A stretch of 64,000 bases of DNA from Misgurnus anguillicaudatus (Eukaryota; Chordata; Actinopteri; Cypriniformes; Cobitidae): contig NC_073361.2 in NCBI RefSeq assembly GCF_027580225.2, forward strand, positions 32,939,501 to 33,003,500, in the 5' to 3' direction. The first letter of the stretch is position 1. Each line of letters begins with the position of its first letter. The position numbers and the translations under genes are program-made. Under the pieces are notes generated by a model. The model searched no databases. It had not been told where the DNA came from and saw only the letters and a program-made list of their open reading frames with translations. This document shows, piece after piece, positions 33,882 to 43,435 of this stretch.

Positions 33882-36800
33882 ATGAACGCGCCACCAATGC
33901 AGTCAGCGAGTTTGGAGGGTTCGGATCCCGTGCGGGATGCTCTTCACCAGCAGGGAGCGATCATTGAGCAGCATTTGTCTCTGTTGAATGCAGCGGCCAG
34001 AGATTTCCGCCTCCTGTCTGAACAACTTTCGGAACTCAGTAACCGGTTGGACCGAGTCGTTTCTCCACTCTGTGAACTATTCTCTTCTACCTCTGGAGGA
34101 GCTGCTTCGACAGAGCGTGAGCCACACGCGGCGACACCCCCCTCCTTTGACGGCAATCCCAACACCTGCTGGGCCTTCCTGCAGCAATGTTCTCTCGTCT
34201 TCGCTCTCCAGCCTCGTCGCTTTGCTTCTTCTACATCCAGGGTGGCATATGTCCTGACGTTACTCACCGGGAGAGCTAGAGAGTGAGGAATGGCTGCATG
34301 GGGGGCCAAGGCCCCATGTACGACCTCGTTTGAAGCCCTCGAGAAGGAGATGTTGAGCTTATTTGATCGTTCGCTTCAGGGAGACATGGCAGCAGCTGAG
34401 TTGGTGAGATTGCAGCAGCGGATCTTTTCTGTTACGGACTATGCTATCACGTTTAAAACGCTTGCCATCAATTGAAACTGGGACAACACCGCTTTAAGAG
34501 CTCAATTTCTCGAGGGTCTCAACCCTGCCATCCAAGATGAGGTCGCTGCTCGGGATCCTCCCACATCACTTGAAACTGCTATCGACCTGGCTTTGAGGAT
34601 CGAGACCCGGCACCGCCAACTAGATCTCCACCGGTCTTTTCGTCATCTTTCCTCTGCTGAGTTGGGGAAGTCTGCATTTTCTCTGTCTGCCGAAGAACCC
34701 ATGCACTTTGGCAAGTTCCGCCTTACTACCAGTGAGAGGAATCGTCGCCTGTTTAACGGTTTGTGTCTTTATTGTGGGGAAGCAGGCCACATTGCTGCTA
34801 CATGTCTGGTAATTTCTCTCTCCTTTCCTCTCTCTGCCTGTACATTGAAGGGTCAGCATATGGCTGTGAACACTCATCGTACACCCCCTGTGAGTTTGTT
34901 TGTTTCTGGCAATCATCGTGAGGAGATTGAAATTTATCTGCTAGAACACTCACAGTCACCAGTCATCTTAGGAAATGACTGGCTGTCCAAACATAATCCT
35001 CAACAAGTTGATTGGCAGAACAATGTTGTGTTGTCGTGGAAGTCTTCGTGTCATGTTTCTTGTCTTGGTCCTGCTCCTTCTCCTGTCGTTTGTTCTGTTT
35101 CTCAGGTTCCAGCTGCCGATCTCTCGGGGGTCCCGGCGGATTACTCTGATCTGCACCAGGTGTTCAGTAAAGCTCGGGCCACTTCTCTGACCCCTCACCG
35201 GTTGTATGAGTGTGAGATCAAACTCCTTCCTAACACTTCTCCGCCCAAGGCTCGTATTTTTTTCCTATCTAAACCAGAGGGAGAGGCTATGGATAAGTAC
35301 ATTAATGAAGCTTTAAATGCGGTCTCATTCCCCGCTCCTCCTCTTCAGCCGGTGCTGGATTTTTCTTTGTTAAAAAGAAAGACGGGTCTCTTCGTCCATG
35401 CATTGATTATAGAGGGCTGAATGACATTACTGTTAATAAACAGTAAATAAATACCCCTTGCCAATAATGTCATCAGCGTTCGAGTTATTACAAGGAGTGC
35501 GCGTATTTACCAAGTTAGATCTGGAGAACGCTTATCACATGGTACGTATTAAAGAGGGTGATGAGTGGAAGACAGCCTTTAATACACCTTCAGGACACTG
35601 GGAATACTCAGTTTTACCGTTCGGCCTTTGTAACACACGGGCTGTCTTCCAAACCATGGTCAAGGAAGTGCTGGGTGACATGATTAACAAATTTGTCTTT
35701 GTGTATCTCAATGATATTCTCATGTTTTCTCCCTCCATGCAGAAACACACTCAGCATGTTCGCCAGGTTTTGCAATGGCTTTTAGAGAATCAGCTCTTCG
35801 TTAAGGCGGAGAAGTGCGAGTTCCACAAGAAGTCGGTTTAGTTTCTGGGTTTTGTTATTGCCGAGGGAGAGATTCGTCCCTATCCCGCTAAAGATAAAAC
35901 GGTTGCCGATTGGCCAGTACCCGACACTCGTAAAGAGCTTCAGCGATTTCTGGGTTTTGCCAATTTTTACCGCTGTTTCATCAGAAACTTTGGTCAGATT
36001 GCTAAACCTCTTACCGCTCTCACTTCCCCTAACGTGTGTTTCCATGGGAATAAGGAAGCTCAGGAAGCCTTTGATGATTTAAAGTCCTGTTTCATCTCTG
36101 CACCTGTTCTTTCTATTCCCGATCCGGGTAAACAATTTATAGTGGAAGTGGATGCATCTGATGTCGGAGTAGGCGCCGTTTTATCTCAGCGACTGATGGG
36201 AAAGTGCATTCATGTGCTTTTCTCTCTCATCTGTTAAACCCAGCTGAGCGAAATTACGACATAGACAATCGGGAGCTGCTGGCGGTTAGACTCGCACTGG
36301 GTGAATGGCGTCACTGGTTGGAGGGAACCTCGGAACCCTTTCTGGTCTGGATGGATCATAAAAATCTGGAATATATCCGTTCGGCCAGAAGACTAACATC
36401 TAGACAGGCTCGCTTTTACCATTTTAACTTCACCCTCTCGTACCGGCCTGGCTCTAAGAACACGAAACCTGACGCTCTCTCCCGTCTGTTCGAGAAGTCT
36501 GAGTTGGAGCAGACCAAAACCATCCTCCTGGAGGGTCAGTGTCATCTAGTGGTAACACTGTTGTACTGACTGTGGTGGATCGTTTCTTTAAAGCGGTTCA
36601 TTTTATTTCCTTACCTAAACTTCCTTCTGCCAAAGAGATGGCTCAGGTTTTGATCAATCACGTCTTTCGGTTGCACGGTATTCCGACTGACGTAGTGTCA
36701 GAGAGGGGTCCTCAATTCATCCCTCGATTTTGGCAGGAATTTTGTAGACAAATTGGTGCTACGGCCAGCTTCTCTTCTGGTTATCACCCGCAGACCAAAG

Positions 36801-37533
36801 GGCAATGTGAACGGGTTAATCAGGATCTCGGTCGAATGCTTCGCTGTCTGTCGTCACAATATCCGAATTCTTAGTGCAAGCAGCTTCCGTGGGTCGAGTA
36901 TTCTCATAATTCTCTTCCCGTCGCATCTACTGAATTATCCATCGGATTTCAACCTCCCCTTTTCCCATCACAGGAGCCTGACGCAGCGGTTCTGTCTGCT
37001 TTAGCTTTTGTGCGCAGGTGCAAACACACTTGGAATAGAGCTAAGACACTGTTATTATCTAATTCCAGACGAACCAAAGCGGCGGCTGACCGTCACTGGC
37101 GACCTCCACCTCGTTATGTTTGTGGACAAAAGGTATGGCTTTCTACCAAGGATTTGCCTCTCCGTGAGCCTTCTCGTAAGCTGTCTCAGCAATTCATTGG
37201 GCCATACAGTATTTCTAAGGTCATTAATCTGGTAACGGTAAAGCTTAAGTTACCTCTTACTCTTAGTCGGGTTCACCCTGTTTTTCATGTATCCAAGGTT
37301 AAGCCTGTGATTTTTGACCATAATAACCCCCCGTCTGTCCCCTAACCCCCCCCGCCCCTCACCTAGTGGATGGTGCCCCTGTCTATACAGTTAGGAGGTT
37401 ACTAGACTCTCGTCGCAGGGGCAGAGATTTTCAGTATTTAGTGGATTGGGAAGGTTACGGTCCGGATGAGAGGTGTTGTGTTCCGGCTCAGGATATACAG
37501 GATCCTGGTCTGATCGAGGACCTCCGTCGGTGA
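33882..37533 (+). pseudogene. gag-pol: Gypsy gag-pol, disrupted (gag-PR-RT-RNaseH-IN-chromodomain)
   Basis: Gag starts at the ATG two bases after the LTR. Two in-frame stops (near 34285 and 34474) interrupt one continuous frame through the zinc knuckle LCLYCGEAGHIAATC. The protease region keeps flanks such as SPVILGNDWLSKHNP but lacks a D-S/T-G active-site segment. A frameshift near 35340 and a stop at about 35444 precede reverse transcriptase, where VYLNDIL replaces the expected YxDD, so one catalytic Asp is lost. A further stop follows HKKSV. RNase H ([15 protein letters not shown]) and DALSRL are present. Sequence then jumps to integrase [11 protein letters not shown], losing the HHCC zinc domain. 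The second integrase acid is SERGPQF where SDRGPQF is usual. RVHPVFHVSKVKPV and a chromodomain ([19 protein letters not shown]) end the frame. Clearly inactive. Confidence 0.9.
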
Positions 37534-37571
37534 CAGGGTGAGTCCTCTGGTCCGTCTGGTGCCGGTCTTGG

Positions 37572-37583
37572 GCGGGAGGCTAC
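37572..37583 (+). promoter_or_regulatory. Polypurine tract of the Gypsy
   Basis: G-rich GCGGGAGGCTAC directly before the 3' LTR start TGTCATGACTCC, the expected position for priming plus-strand DNA. Confidence 0.55.
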
Positions 37584-38092
37584 TGTCATGACTCCTGGGT
37601 GATCGGTGGTGTGTGTTTGTTTATTTACCTTTTGGTAACGGCTCCTCATGTTCACTAGCCCTGCCTGCTTGTTTCGGTAATTGTTCACCGGTGGTGTCTC
37701 GTTAATGTTTTCCTTTAAATAGCACGTCGTCCTGTCTCTCGTTGCATGCTCATTGTTTTTGGTTGGTCACAGTCCTGCTGCTCTGCCTTGTCCTGTCAGA
37801 GTGTCTGTGTTTCTCTCTCATCTCTGATCCCAGGTTCGGCATCCGGAAGTTTGTCAATGCCCGGAGTTCACAAGCCTGTGGATGTACATGAACTTGACCT
37901 CGATTGAACTCTGTTCATTTCCCGGTACAGCTGGTTCGCTTCGTCTTTAGGCGGTACACCAGTTCCGGGTTTCAGCGGCTACCTTCAGTTGTGTGTGGCT
38001 CTCCTGCGAACTGACTTTTTGCTCTCTCATCCTCTCTCTATTTTCTCAATGAATTTGTGAACTTGCATTTGACTCTAAGACTCTTTTTGACA
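37584..38092 (+). repeat. Gypsy 3' LTR
   Basis: TGTCATGACTCC to CTTTTTGACA, 509 bp, TG...CA ends, followed by the CAGAA duplication. It is uninterrupted and serves as the reference for the TA insertion in the 5' LTR. Its last ~100 bp are copied again at 38693-38793 by the tandem duplication. Confidence 0.93.
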
Positions 38093-38465
38093 CAGAAGAG
38101 AAGGGAGTGTGGCACCAATGATTTTTCCGCTGTCCTCACTATGCGCTGCAGGGCTTTGAGGTTGTGGGTGGTGGAATTTCCAAACCACACAGTGATGCAG
38201 CTGGTGATGACATTTTAAATGGTGCCCCGGTAGAATGAGCACATGATGTGTTTGGGGCTCTGGCTCTTTTCAGTTTACAAAGGAAATAGAGGCGCTGTTG
38301 GGCTTTTCTTGTCAGTGATGCAGTGTTGGTGGTCCAGGAGAGGTCCTCTGTTATATGTATGCCCAGGAACTTGGTGCTGCTCACTCTCTTTACAGCAATG
38401 TTGTTCATGGTCAGAGGAAGGTGTTGGGTGTAGGCTCTCCGGAAGTCCACTACAATCTCATTTGT
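38093..38465 (-). pseudogene. Rex1-like LINE, RT part right of the Gypsy
   Basis: Minus-strand reverse-transcriptase C-terminal region: VVDFRRAYTQHLP, VSSTKFLGIHITEDLSWTTN, KAQQRLYFLCKLKRAR, then a frame change, LQRIVRTAEK and, after another change, IIGATLPSL. It rejoins LDMYNN at 28660 when the Gypsy is removed. Its 5' side stops at the telomere-like motif. Confidence 0.85.
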
Positions 38466-38492
38466 TTAGGGTTAGGGTAACCCTAACCCTAA
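38466..38492. repeat. Head-to-head telomere-like motif
   Basis: Two TTAGGG units followed by T and then AACCCT units in inverted orientation: a 27-nt near-palindrome of vertebrate telomere repeat. It joins two unrelated LINE fragments, both on the minus strand. It is duplicated at 39167-39193. Confidence 0.9.
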
Positions 38493-38692
38493 TCACCTAC
38501 AAGAGTATGTTCACTTAAATATTTCTCACGTAAATCTATGTACAAATGACAAACGTACAAAATGTGCTTCTCATCTTCTATCACAGACATATTTGTTAAA
38601 TTACAATAGTGACAGATTCTTTCTGCAACTGGTATATTACTCCATCTGCCCATTTCTATAGCTAACTGATGACCTGAACATCTAAACGAGAG
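38493..38692 (-). pseudogene. Second LINE, C-terminal fragment (duplicated part)
   Basis: The minus frame has SFRCSGHQLAIEMGRW, RICHYCNLTNMSVIEDEKHI and a downstream C-x3-H-like region (VCHLYIDLREKYLSEH). This resembles the cysteine/histidine C-terminal region of fish non-LTR ORFs. The longer copy is at 39194-39672. Confidence 0.6.
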
Positions 38693-38793
38693 TGTGTGGC
38701 TCTCCTGCGAACTGACTTTTTGCTCTCTCATCCTCTCTCTATTTTCTCAATGAATTTGTGAACTTGCATTTGACTCTAAGACTCTTTTTGACA

Positions 38794-39166
38794 CAGAAGA
38801 GAAGGGAGTGTGGCACCAATGATTTTTCCGCTGTCCTCACTATGCGCTGCAGGGCTTTGAGGTTGTGGGTGGTGGAATTTCCAAACCACACAGTGATGCA
38901 GCTGGTGATGACATTTTAAATGGTGCCCCGGTAGAATGAGCACATGATGTGTTTGGGGCTCTGGCTCTTTTCAGTTTACAAAGGAAATAGAGGCGCTGTT
39001 GGGCTTTTCTTGTCAGTGATGCAGTGTTGGTGGTCCAGGAGAGGTCCTCTGTTATATGTATGCCCAGGAACTTGGTGCTGCTCACTCTCTTTACAGCAAT
39101 GTTGTTCATGGTCAGAGGAAGGTGTTGGGTGTAGGCTCTCCGGAAGTCCACTACAATCTCATTTGT
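38794..39166 (-). pseudogene. Duplicate Rex1-like LINE fragment
   Basis: Same translation as 38093-38465. Present because of the 701-bp duplication, not because of a separate insertion. Confidence 0.9.
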
Positions 39167-39193
39167 TTAGGGTTAGGGTAACCCTAACCCTAA
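39167..39193. repeat. Head-to-head telomere-like motif, duplicate
   Basis: Second copy of the 27-nt motif at 38466, offset by 701 bp. Confidence 0.9.
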
Positions 39194-39672
39194 TCACCTA
39201 CAAGAGTATGTTCACTTAAATATTTCTCACGTAAATCTATGTACAAATGACAAACGTACAAAATGTGCTTCTCATCTTCTATCACAGACATATTTGTTAA
39301 ATTACAATAGTGACAGATTCTTTCTGCAACTGGTATATTACTCCATCTGCCCATTTCTATAGCTAACTGATGACCTGAACATCTAAACGAGAGTAATGAC
39401 CGTACCAGTTGCATGTTTCACACAGACGTAATGTAGCTCCTTGTATTAACAAAGACTTGCACTGTGAGTACATGTTTAGTTTGTTATTTTCTAAAACTGC
39501 TGCATACCATGCCTCATGTGCTTTTTCTTTCAATCTTTGATTTAAAACTGCTGTAAATATTCCTATATCACCTACACTTTGAGCCTCCCAAGCATAGAAA
39601 AACCATTAAAATTTTATAATACTTTAATATTGGTAACCCAAGTTTTTCTACCTACTTTATCAAATTCCAAAA
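39194..39672 (-). pseudogene. Second LINE, C-terminal fragment (longer copy)
   Basis: The minus strand reads KVGRKTWVTNIKVL, then, after stops, IGIFTAVLNQRLKEKAHEAW, NKLNMYSQCKSLLIQG, and the Cys/His part shared with 38493-38692. Interrupted by stops. The order of blocks matches the C-terminal tail of some fish non-LTR elements. The clade was not decided. Confidence 0.6.
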
Positions 39673-39675
39673 GCA

Positions 39676-39955
39676 TATGGTAAATGGTAAATGGACTGCA
39701 TTTATATAGCGCTTTTAACAGACCTATGGCCATCCAAAGCGCTTTACAATTTAGCCTCACATTCACCCATTCACGCGCACATTCATACACCGACGGCGGT
39801 GTCAGCCATGCAAGGCGCCAGCCAGCTCGTCGGGAGCAACTGGGGTTAAGTGTCTTGGTCAAGGACACTTCGACACTTGGTCCGGTGGAGCCGGGGATTG
39901 AACCACCAACCTTCCGGTTTGTAGACAACCTACATGAACCACTGAGCCACTGCTA
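39676..39955 (-). mobile_element. tRNA-derived SINE
   Basis: On the minus strand, GTGGCTCAGTGGTTCATG gives an A-box-like word and GGTTGGTGGTTCAATCCC a B box, about 35 bp apart as in tRNA-type promoters. The 3' side ends with AAAGCGCTATATAAATGCAG and a TGGTAAATGGTAAATG run, a LINE-type tail. Length about 275 bp. Confidence 0.8.
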
Positions 39956-40017
39956 TGTAGCATTTGCTTGGATAACGATTATGCCGCCCATTGATCGAAT
40001 ACGAGACTCCAGTTCCG

Positions 40018-40410
40018 TTAACAGATGTTTATTAAGACCCCTACGAGGGTATTTGTGAGGTCTTGTGAGGTATTTGTGAGGTCTGGCCCGGTGAGTAGAT
40101 GCTCATTCAGTGATGTATTCTGGAACTTAGCTGAGCAGTCAAATACCACGCAAATCTTTCCTGGCTTTTGGGAATGGTAAACCCCATGGTGAGGGATATA
40201 CCACGTGGTCTGATTGGTTACCTCTGACTCTGGAACCCTTTCAGCATCACCTCTTGCTATGATGTCCTCCATAAAAGCCACATAATCTTTGCGATATTGA
40301 TGATCTTTCTTAAGCCGTTTTTCCAAACATCTGAGTCTATGTTCTGCACACACTTTGTTGTTGACTTGGTCTCTCTTCCTTAAAAGGCAATGGCATTTCA
40401 TAATGTCCAT
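40018..40410 (-). pseudogene. pol: BEL reverse transcriptase N-terminus, truncated
   Basis: Frame-shifted relative to the gag-protease ORF, which it overlaps. It encodes KVCAEHRLRCLEKRLKKDHQ, YVAFMEDIIARGDAERVPE, TWYIPHHGVYHSQKPGK and ICVVFDCSAKFQNTSLN, the start of a BEL reverse transcriptase (the fingers and the first motif). It ends at the join with U5. GPDLTNT is partly repeated (TNTSQDLTNT), a small tandem duplication at the deletion edge. No YxDD catalytic motif remains. Confidence 0.85.
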
Positions 40411-43400
40411 TTGGCTTTTGCTTGATTCCTTCTTTCAGCTTTCTCAAGAACTTAATATCTTCTTGTGATATTAGAACGTCTTCACTGAACTTCTCAGTAA
40501 AATCTGACTCAAAGACCTTGAGTATATCTGCTGGAGTGATCATTTCCTTGACTTGAGTTCTATAAACAAAATGAACCTCAGACTTGAGCTCAGTAAAGGG
40601 CTTGGAAACTGGCTGAACTTCCTTTATGATGATACGATTACTCACACCGATTTCATCCTCATGATCATAATCAACTTCAGTGTTACTGTAGCCGATAATG
40701 CTCCAACCCAACACAGACCTTTGTGCATATGGCTGGTTTTCATTACCCGTGATGACATCTCTGGGAAGTAAGGCTTGAGGACAGTTATAGCCAATTAACA
40801 ATCCTACTTCACAATCGAGCTCCGGAGACATTTCTTCTGCCAAATGTTCTAAGTGAGGCCAGGACTTTGCGGTTGTGCTTGTGGGTATATGGGATCTGTT
40901 TGCTGGTATATAATCTCTGGTATAGGTTGTTGGGAGTTTGATTTTAGTGTCAGAGCTGATGCCTCTTACTTGTAGTCCTTGCACCTTTTGGCTATTCACC
41001 ACCTTTGTTTTTGATGTTATCGTGGACACTTTAAGTTTTACTGGCTCTTTCTTGACACCCAATATATCAGTTGCATCCTTCAGGATGAAGGTTGTGTCGC
41101 TCTGACTATCAAGTAAAGCATACACTAAAACTTCCTTGTCTGGTTCCATTGTTGTGGAGACATAGACTGGAACAATAGATGAAGTGTGAGTGCTGCTCTT
41201 TTCTTGAACAACTCGGTTAGAGGTAGCTTGCTGTATTTCAATTGATTCAGACTGTTGACTCCTGTCTCCTTTGTTTTCATTTAGCCTTTCGTGTTTTGAT
41301 TTTACTCCTTGTTCTTGGTCTTTTTTCCTATAATCTTGATGTAGGCATGTAGGGTGGCGTTTTCCACACAAGTCACACACACTCCTGGATGTGCAAGCTT
41401 TGGAGTTGTGACCGATCCTAAGGCAGCCAAAACACAATTTCTCCATTTGGACAAACTTAACTCTTTCTTCTACTGGTTTTTCTCGAATCTTGAAACATGT
41501 ATGGAGAGTATGGCCTTTTTTCTTGCAAAACAAGCATGTGATGTTTGTCTTCTCAATTGTGTTAGTAGTGAAAGTTTTCGCACTAAAGTTTTGATTCCGT
41601 TGAAACTTAGACTGATCTCGTTCTGTTGGCTTTGATCTTTCTTGGTCAGTTAACTTCACTGCATATAATGATGTGATGGGGTTGCATGCAATTCGAGCCT
41701 CCATGTTGAGAAATCTCACAAAGTATCTGAAGTCAGGGAACATTTTGTGTCCATCTTGATAAATTGTGGCTTCTCTGTTCCAGCGTGAGCTCAACCAATC
41801 CGGGAGCTTGCCAGTAATCCTTTGGTTTTCCACACAGTCGTTGAGTGTTTGTAGACCTTGAACATATGGCATAGCTGATTCCACACTGCTCAGGAAATCA
41901 ACAAACTCACGAAGATTTTCGCTGTCCTTGGGGGCAATTTTATGCCATGTATGTATCTTATCACGGTATGACTTGGCAACTATAAATGGATTACCAAATC
42001 GGTCTTCAAGTATATCCCAGGCAGCACGATATGCTGTTTCTGTTTCTACAAGGAAATGGCCTTCTATAGCTCTCTTGGCTGAGCCACCAACGTACTTACG
42101 TAAAAAGAACAGCTTTTCTTGAGCTAGCAGGTTCTTGCGATCAATCAGAGTAAAGAAGGAAAGCTTCCAATCATTGTACTTAAGAGGATCTCCTTTGAAA
42201 ACATTGGGTTCTGGGATTGGAACTCGATTAGCCGTGATTGCTTCAGCAAGAGTTCTCACAAGGTCATTGGAAGCTTCATGTGAGGTTGAAATGACTTGAG
42301 TGGGAGGAGCTTTAGTGGTAGGGGCTTGTTGCATGAGTGGAAGTGCAGCAGGAGGGATATCTTGACTTACAGGGACTTGAGAAAATGTGGCTGGCTGTGG
42401 AACAGAACATGAGGTGTACATGGAGGGAAAAAATGGATCCACCAAAGGGTTAAGTGCAAAAGGTGGATCGCCAGATTCTGAAAAAACCTGCAGTCTTGCT
42501 TGAGCTGCAACATGCCCTTTAAGATCTTCTAGCCGTTCTACTTCCCTTCTTTTCTTTTCCAGCTTTATTTTTCTATCAGCACTTTCTGCTATGAACTGAG
42601 CTCTCTTTTTAGCAGTCTCCGCTTCAATTTCCTTTTCGTTAGCTTCTCTTTCAGCCTTTAAGATTTGATCTTCCACCTTAAGTCTTTGAATTTCTTCCTT
42701 TTGCAGATGTTGTGCATTTGTTATCTTTATCACCTCTTGCGTAGCCACAACTTCAGCTGCTGCCTGTTTAGCATTAAGGGACAGGATGAAAGAGTGTCTG
42801 GAAACCTTGGAAGAAGCCTTTGACTTGGCGGTTTGAGCTGAGGAAACACTAGACACTGTGCTGTCAAACACTGATTTAGCATTAGGCCAGACTATGATTT
42901 CTGAATCATCACCATTGCGGAAATGTTGAACATTTGTATTTGCAATCTTAGTGAATGCCTGGCATGTGTCATTCATTCTTCGAATGTGAGGTTCAGGACT
43001 TGAAATGGCTATTATTTTAAGGTAAGTATTGTCCATATCAACTTGGATGGTATTGATTGCATTAACAATCTTATCAATCAGATCATCAGCATCATTATTC
43101 TTAATGGACCGTTTTAAGCCATTGATATGATACTTCCATCTTCTGTATATCTTTACAAAACTCACATTTAGATCCTTCAATTTGTCATCTAACAGAGCTT
43201 TCCCCTTTTCAGTGAGCTTTTGTATACGTCCAGATTTCCTAATTTCAGGAGGTATTTGTGTGTCATTCGCACAAACCTGAGATTGTGTGTCCTGCGCTGT
43301 GTCTTCAACATCAGCTTGCTCATCAGCGTCCGCTTGCTGTGATAGGGTAGTCTGTTCTGTGTCATTATCTTCTTGAAAGTCTCTATGAGTGACCTCTTCA

Positions 43401-43435
43401 GTTGGAAGAAATGTTTTTTCCTTTGAGTGTGACAT
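40337..43435 (-). CDS. gag-pro: BEL gag-protease ORF (1032 aa)
   Basis: Single open frame of the BEL element. Residues ~220-315 are strongly charged and heptad-like (coiled coil, rich in K and E). Residues ~408-590 are the DUF1759-type gag core (PNVFKGDPLKYNDWKLSF, LEDRFGNPFIVAKSY). Zinc knuckles follow at 634-647 (CLFCKKKGHTLHTC) and 668-698 (CFGCLRIGHNSKAC, CDLCGKRHPTC). The aspartic protease signature LLDSQSDTTFI is at 774-784, with SQ after the Asp in place of TG/SG, a form I associate with BEL elements. QRSVLGWSIIGY precedes the pol boundary. The last ~10 residues are out of frame relative to pol (...PFKEERP then QQQSVCRT), so a frameshift separates it from reverse transcriptase. The start ATG is followed by an acidic N-terminus. 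Confidence 0.9.
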   Translation of the reverse strand: MSHSKEKTFLPTEEVTHRDFQEDNDTEQTTLSQQADADEQADVEDTAQDTQSQVCANDTQIPPEIRKSGRIQKLTEKGKALLDDKLKDLNVSFVKIYRRWKYHINGLKRSIKNNDADDLIDKIVNAINTIQVDMDNTYLKIIAISSPEPHIRRMNDTCQAFTKIANTNVQHFRNGDDSEIIVWPNAKSVFDSTVSSVSSAQTAKSKASSKVSRHSFILSLNAKQAAAEVVATQEVIKITNAQHLQKEEIQRLKVEDQILKAEREANEKEIEAETAKKRAQFIAESADRKIKLEKKRREVERLEDLKGHVAAQARLQVFSESGDPPFALNPLVDPFFPSMYTSCSVPQPATFSQVPVSQDIPPAALPLMQQAPTTKAPPTQVISTSHEASNDLVRTLAEAITANRVPIPEPNVFKGDPLKYNDWKLSFFTLIDRKNLLAQEKLFFLRKYVGGSAKRAIEGHFLVETETAYRAAWDILEDRFGNPFIVAKSYRDKIHTWHKIAPKDSENLREFVDFLSSVESAMPYVQGLQTLNDCVENQRITGKLPDWLSSRWNREATIYQDGHKMFPDFRYFVRFLNMEARIACNPITSLYAVKLTDQERSKPTERDQSKFQRNQNFSAKTFTTNTIEKTNITCLFCKKKGHTLHTCFKIREKPVEERVKFVQMEKLCFGCLRIGHNSKACTSRSVCDLCGKRHPTCLHQDYRKKDQEQGVKSKHERLNENKGDRSQQSESIEIQQATSNRVVQEKSSTHTSSIVPVYVSTTMEPDKEVLVYALLDSQSDTTFILKDATDILGVKKEPVKLKVSTITSKTKVVNSQKVQGLQVRGISSDTKIKLPTTYTRDYIPANRSHIPTSTTAKSWPHLEHLAEEMSPELDCEVGLLIGYNCPQALLPRDVITGNENQPYAQRSVLGWSIIGYSNTEVDYDHEDEIGVSNRIIIKEVQPVSKPFTELKSEVHFVYRTQVKEMITPADILKVFESDFTEKFSEDVLISQEDIKFLRKLKEGIKQKPNGHYEMPLPFKEERPSQQQSVCRT

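Larger units (their letters stand above)
28665..38092 (+). mobile_element. Chromodomain Gypsy (sushi-type), nested and decayed
   Basis: Complete provirus-like structure: 5' LTR (28665-28746 and 33454-33879, split), gag-pol, and 3' LTR (37584-38092), flanked by CAGAA on both sides (28660-28664 and 38093-38097). A G-rich tract (GGGCGGGAGGC) stands immediately before the 3' LTR as the polypurine tract. The C-terminal chromodomain and the gag-pol order place it with vertebrate Tf1/sushi chromoviruses. The coding region has stops, frameshifts and internal deletions, so it cannot move by itself. It inserted into a Rex1-like LINE. Confidence 0.92.
37992..38692. repeat. 701-bp tandem duplication, unit 1
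   Basis: Starts inside the 3' LTR (TGTGTGGCTCTCC) and ends in the second LINE fragment (AACGAGAG). The next 701 bp repeat it with constant offset. The two pairs of long frames inside the units have identical translations, so the copies are essentially identical. Confidence 0.95.
38693..39393. repeat. 701-bp tandem duplication, unit 2
   Basis: Copy of 37992-38692. It contains ~100 bp of LTR end, a second copy of the Rex1-like fragment (38794-39166), the telomere-like motif and ~200 bp of the second LINE. Beyond 39393 the LINE continues, so unit 2 is in the original context at its right side and unit 1 at its left side. Confidence 0.95.

Noticed and set aside
36204..36569. Separate small gene
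   Set aside because: It is the RNase H part of the broken Gypsy pol.
38466..38492. Ancient chromosome fusion point
   Set aside because: Only two units on each side, bordered by LINE fragments and duplicated with them; a local repair event is simpler.
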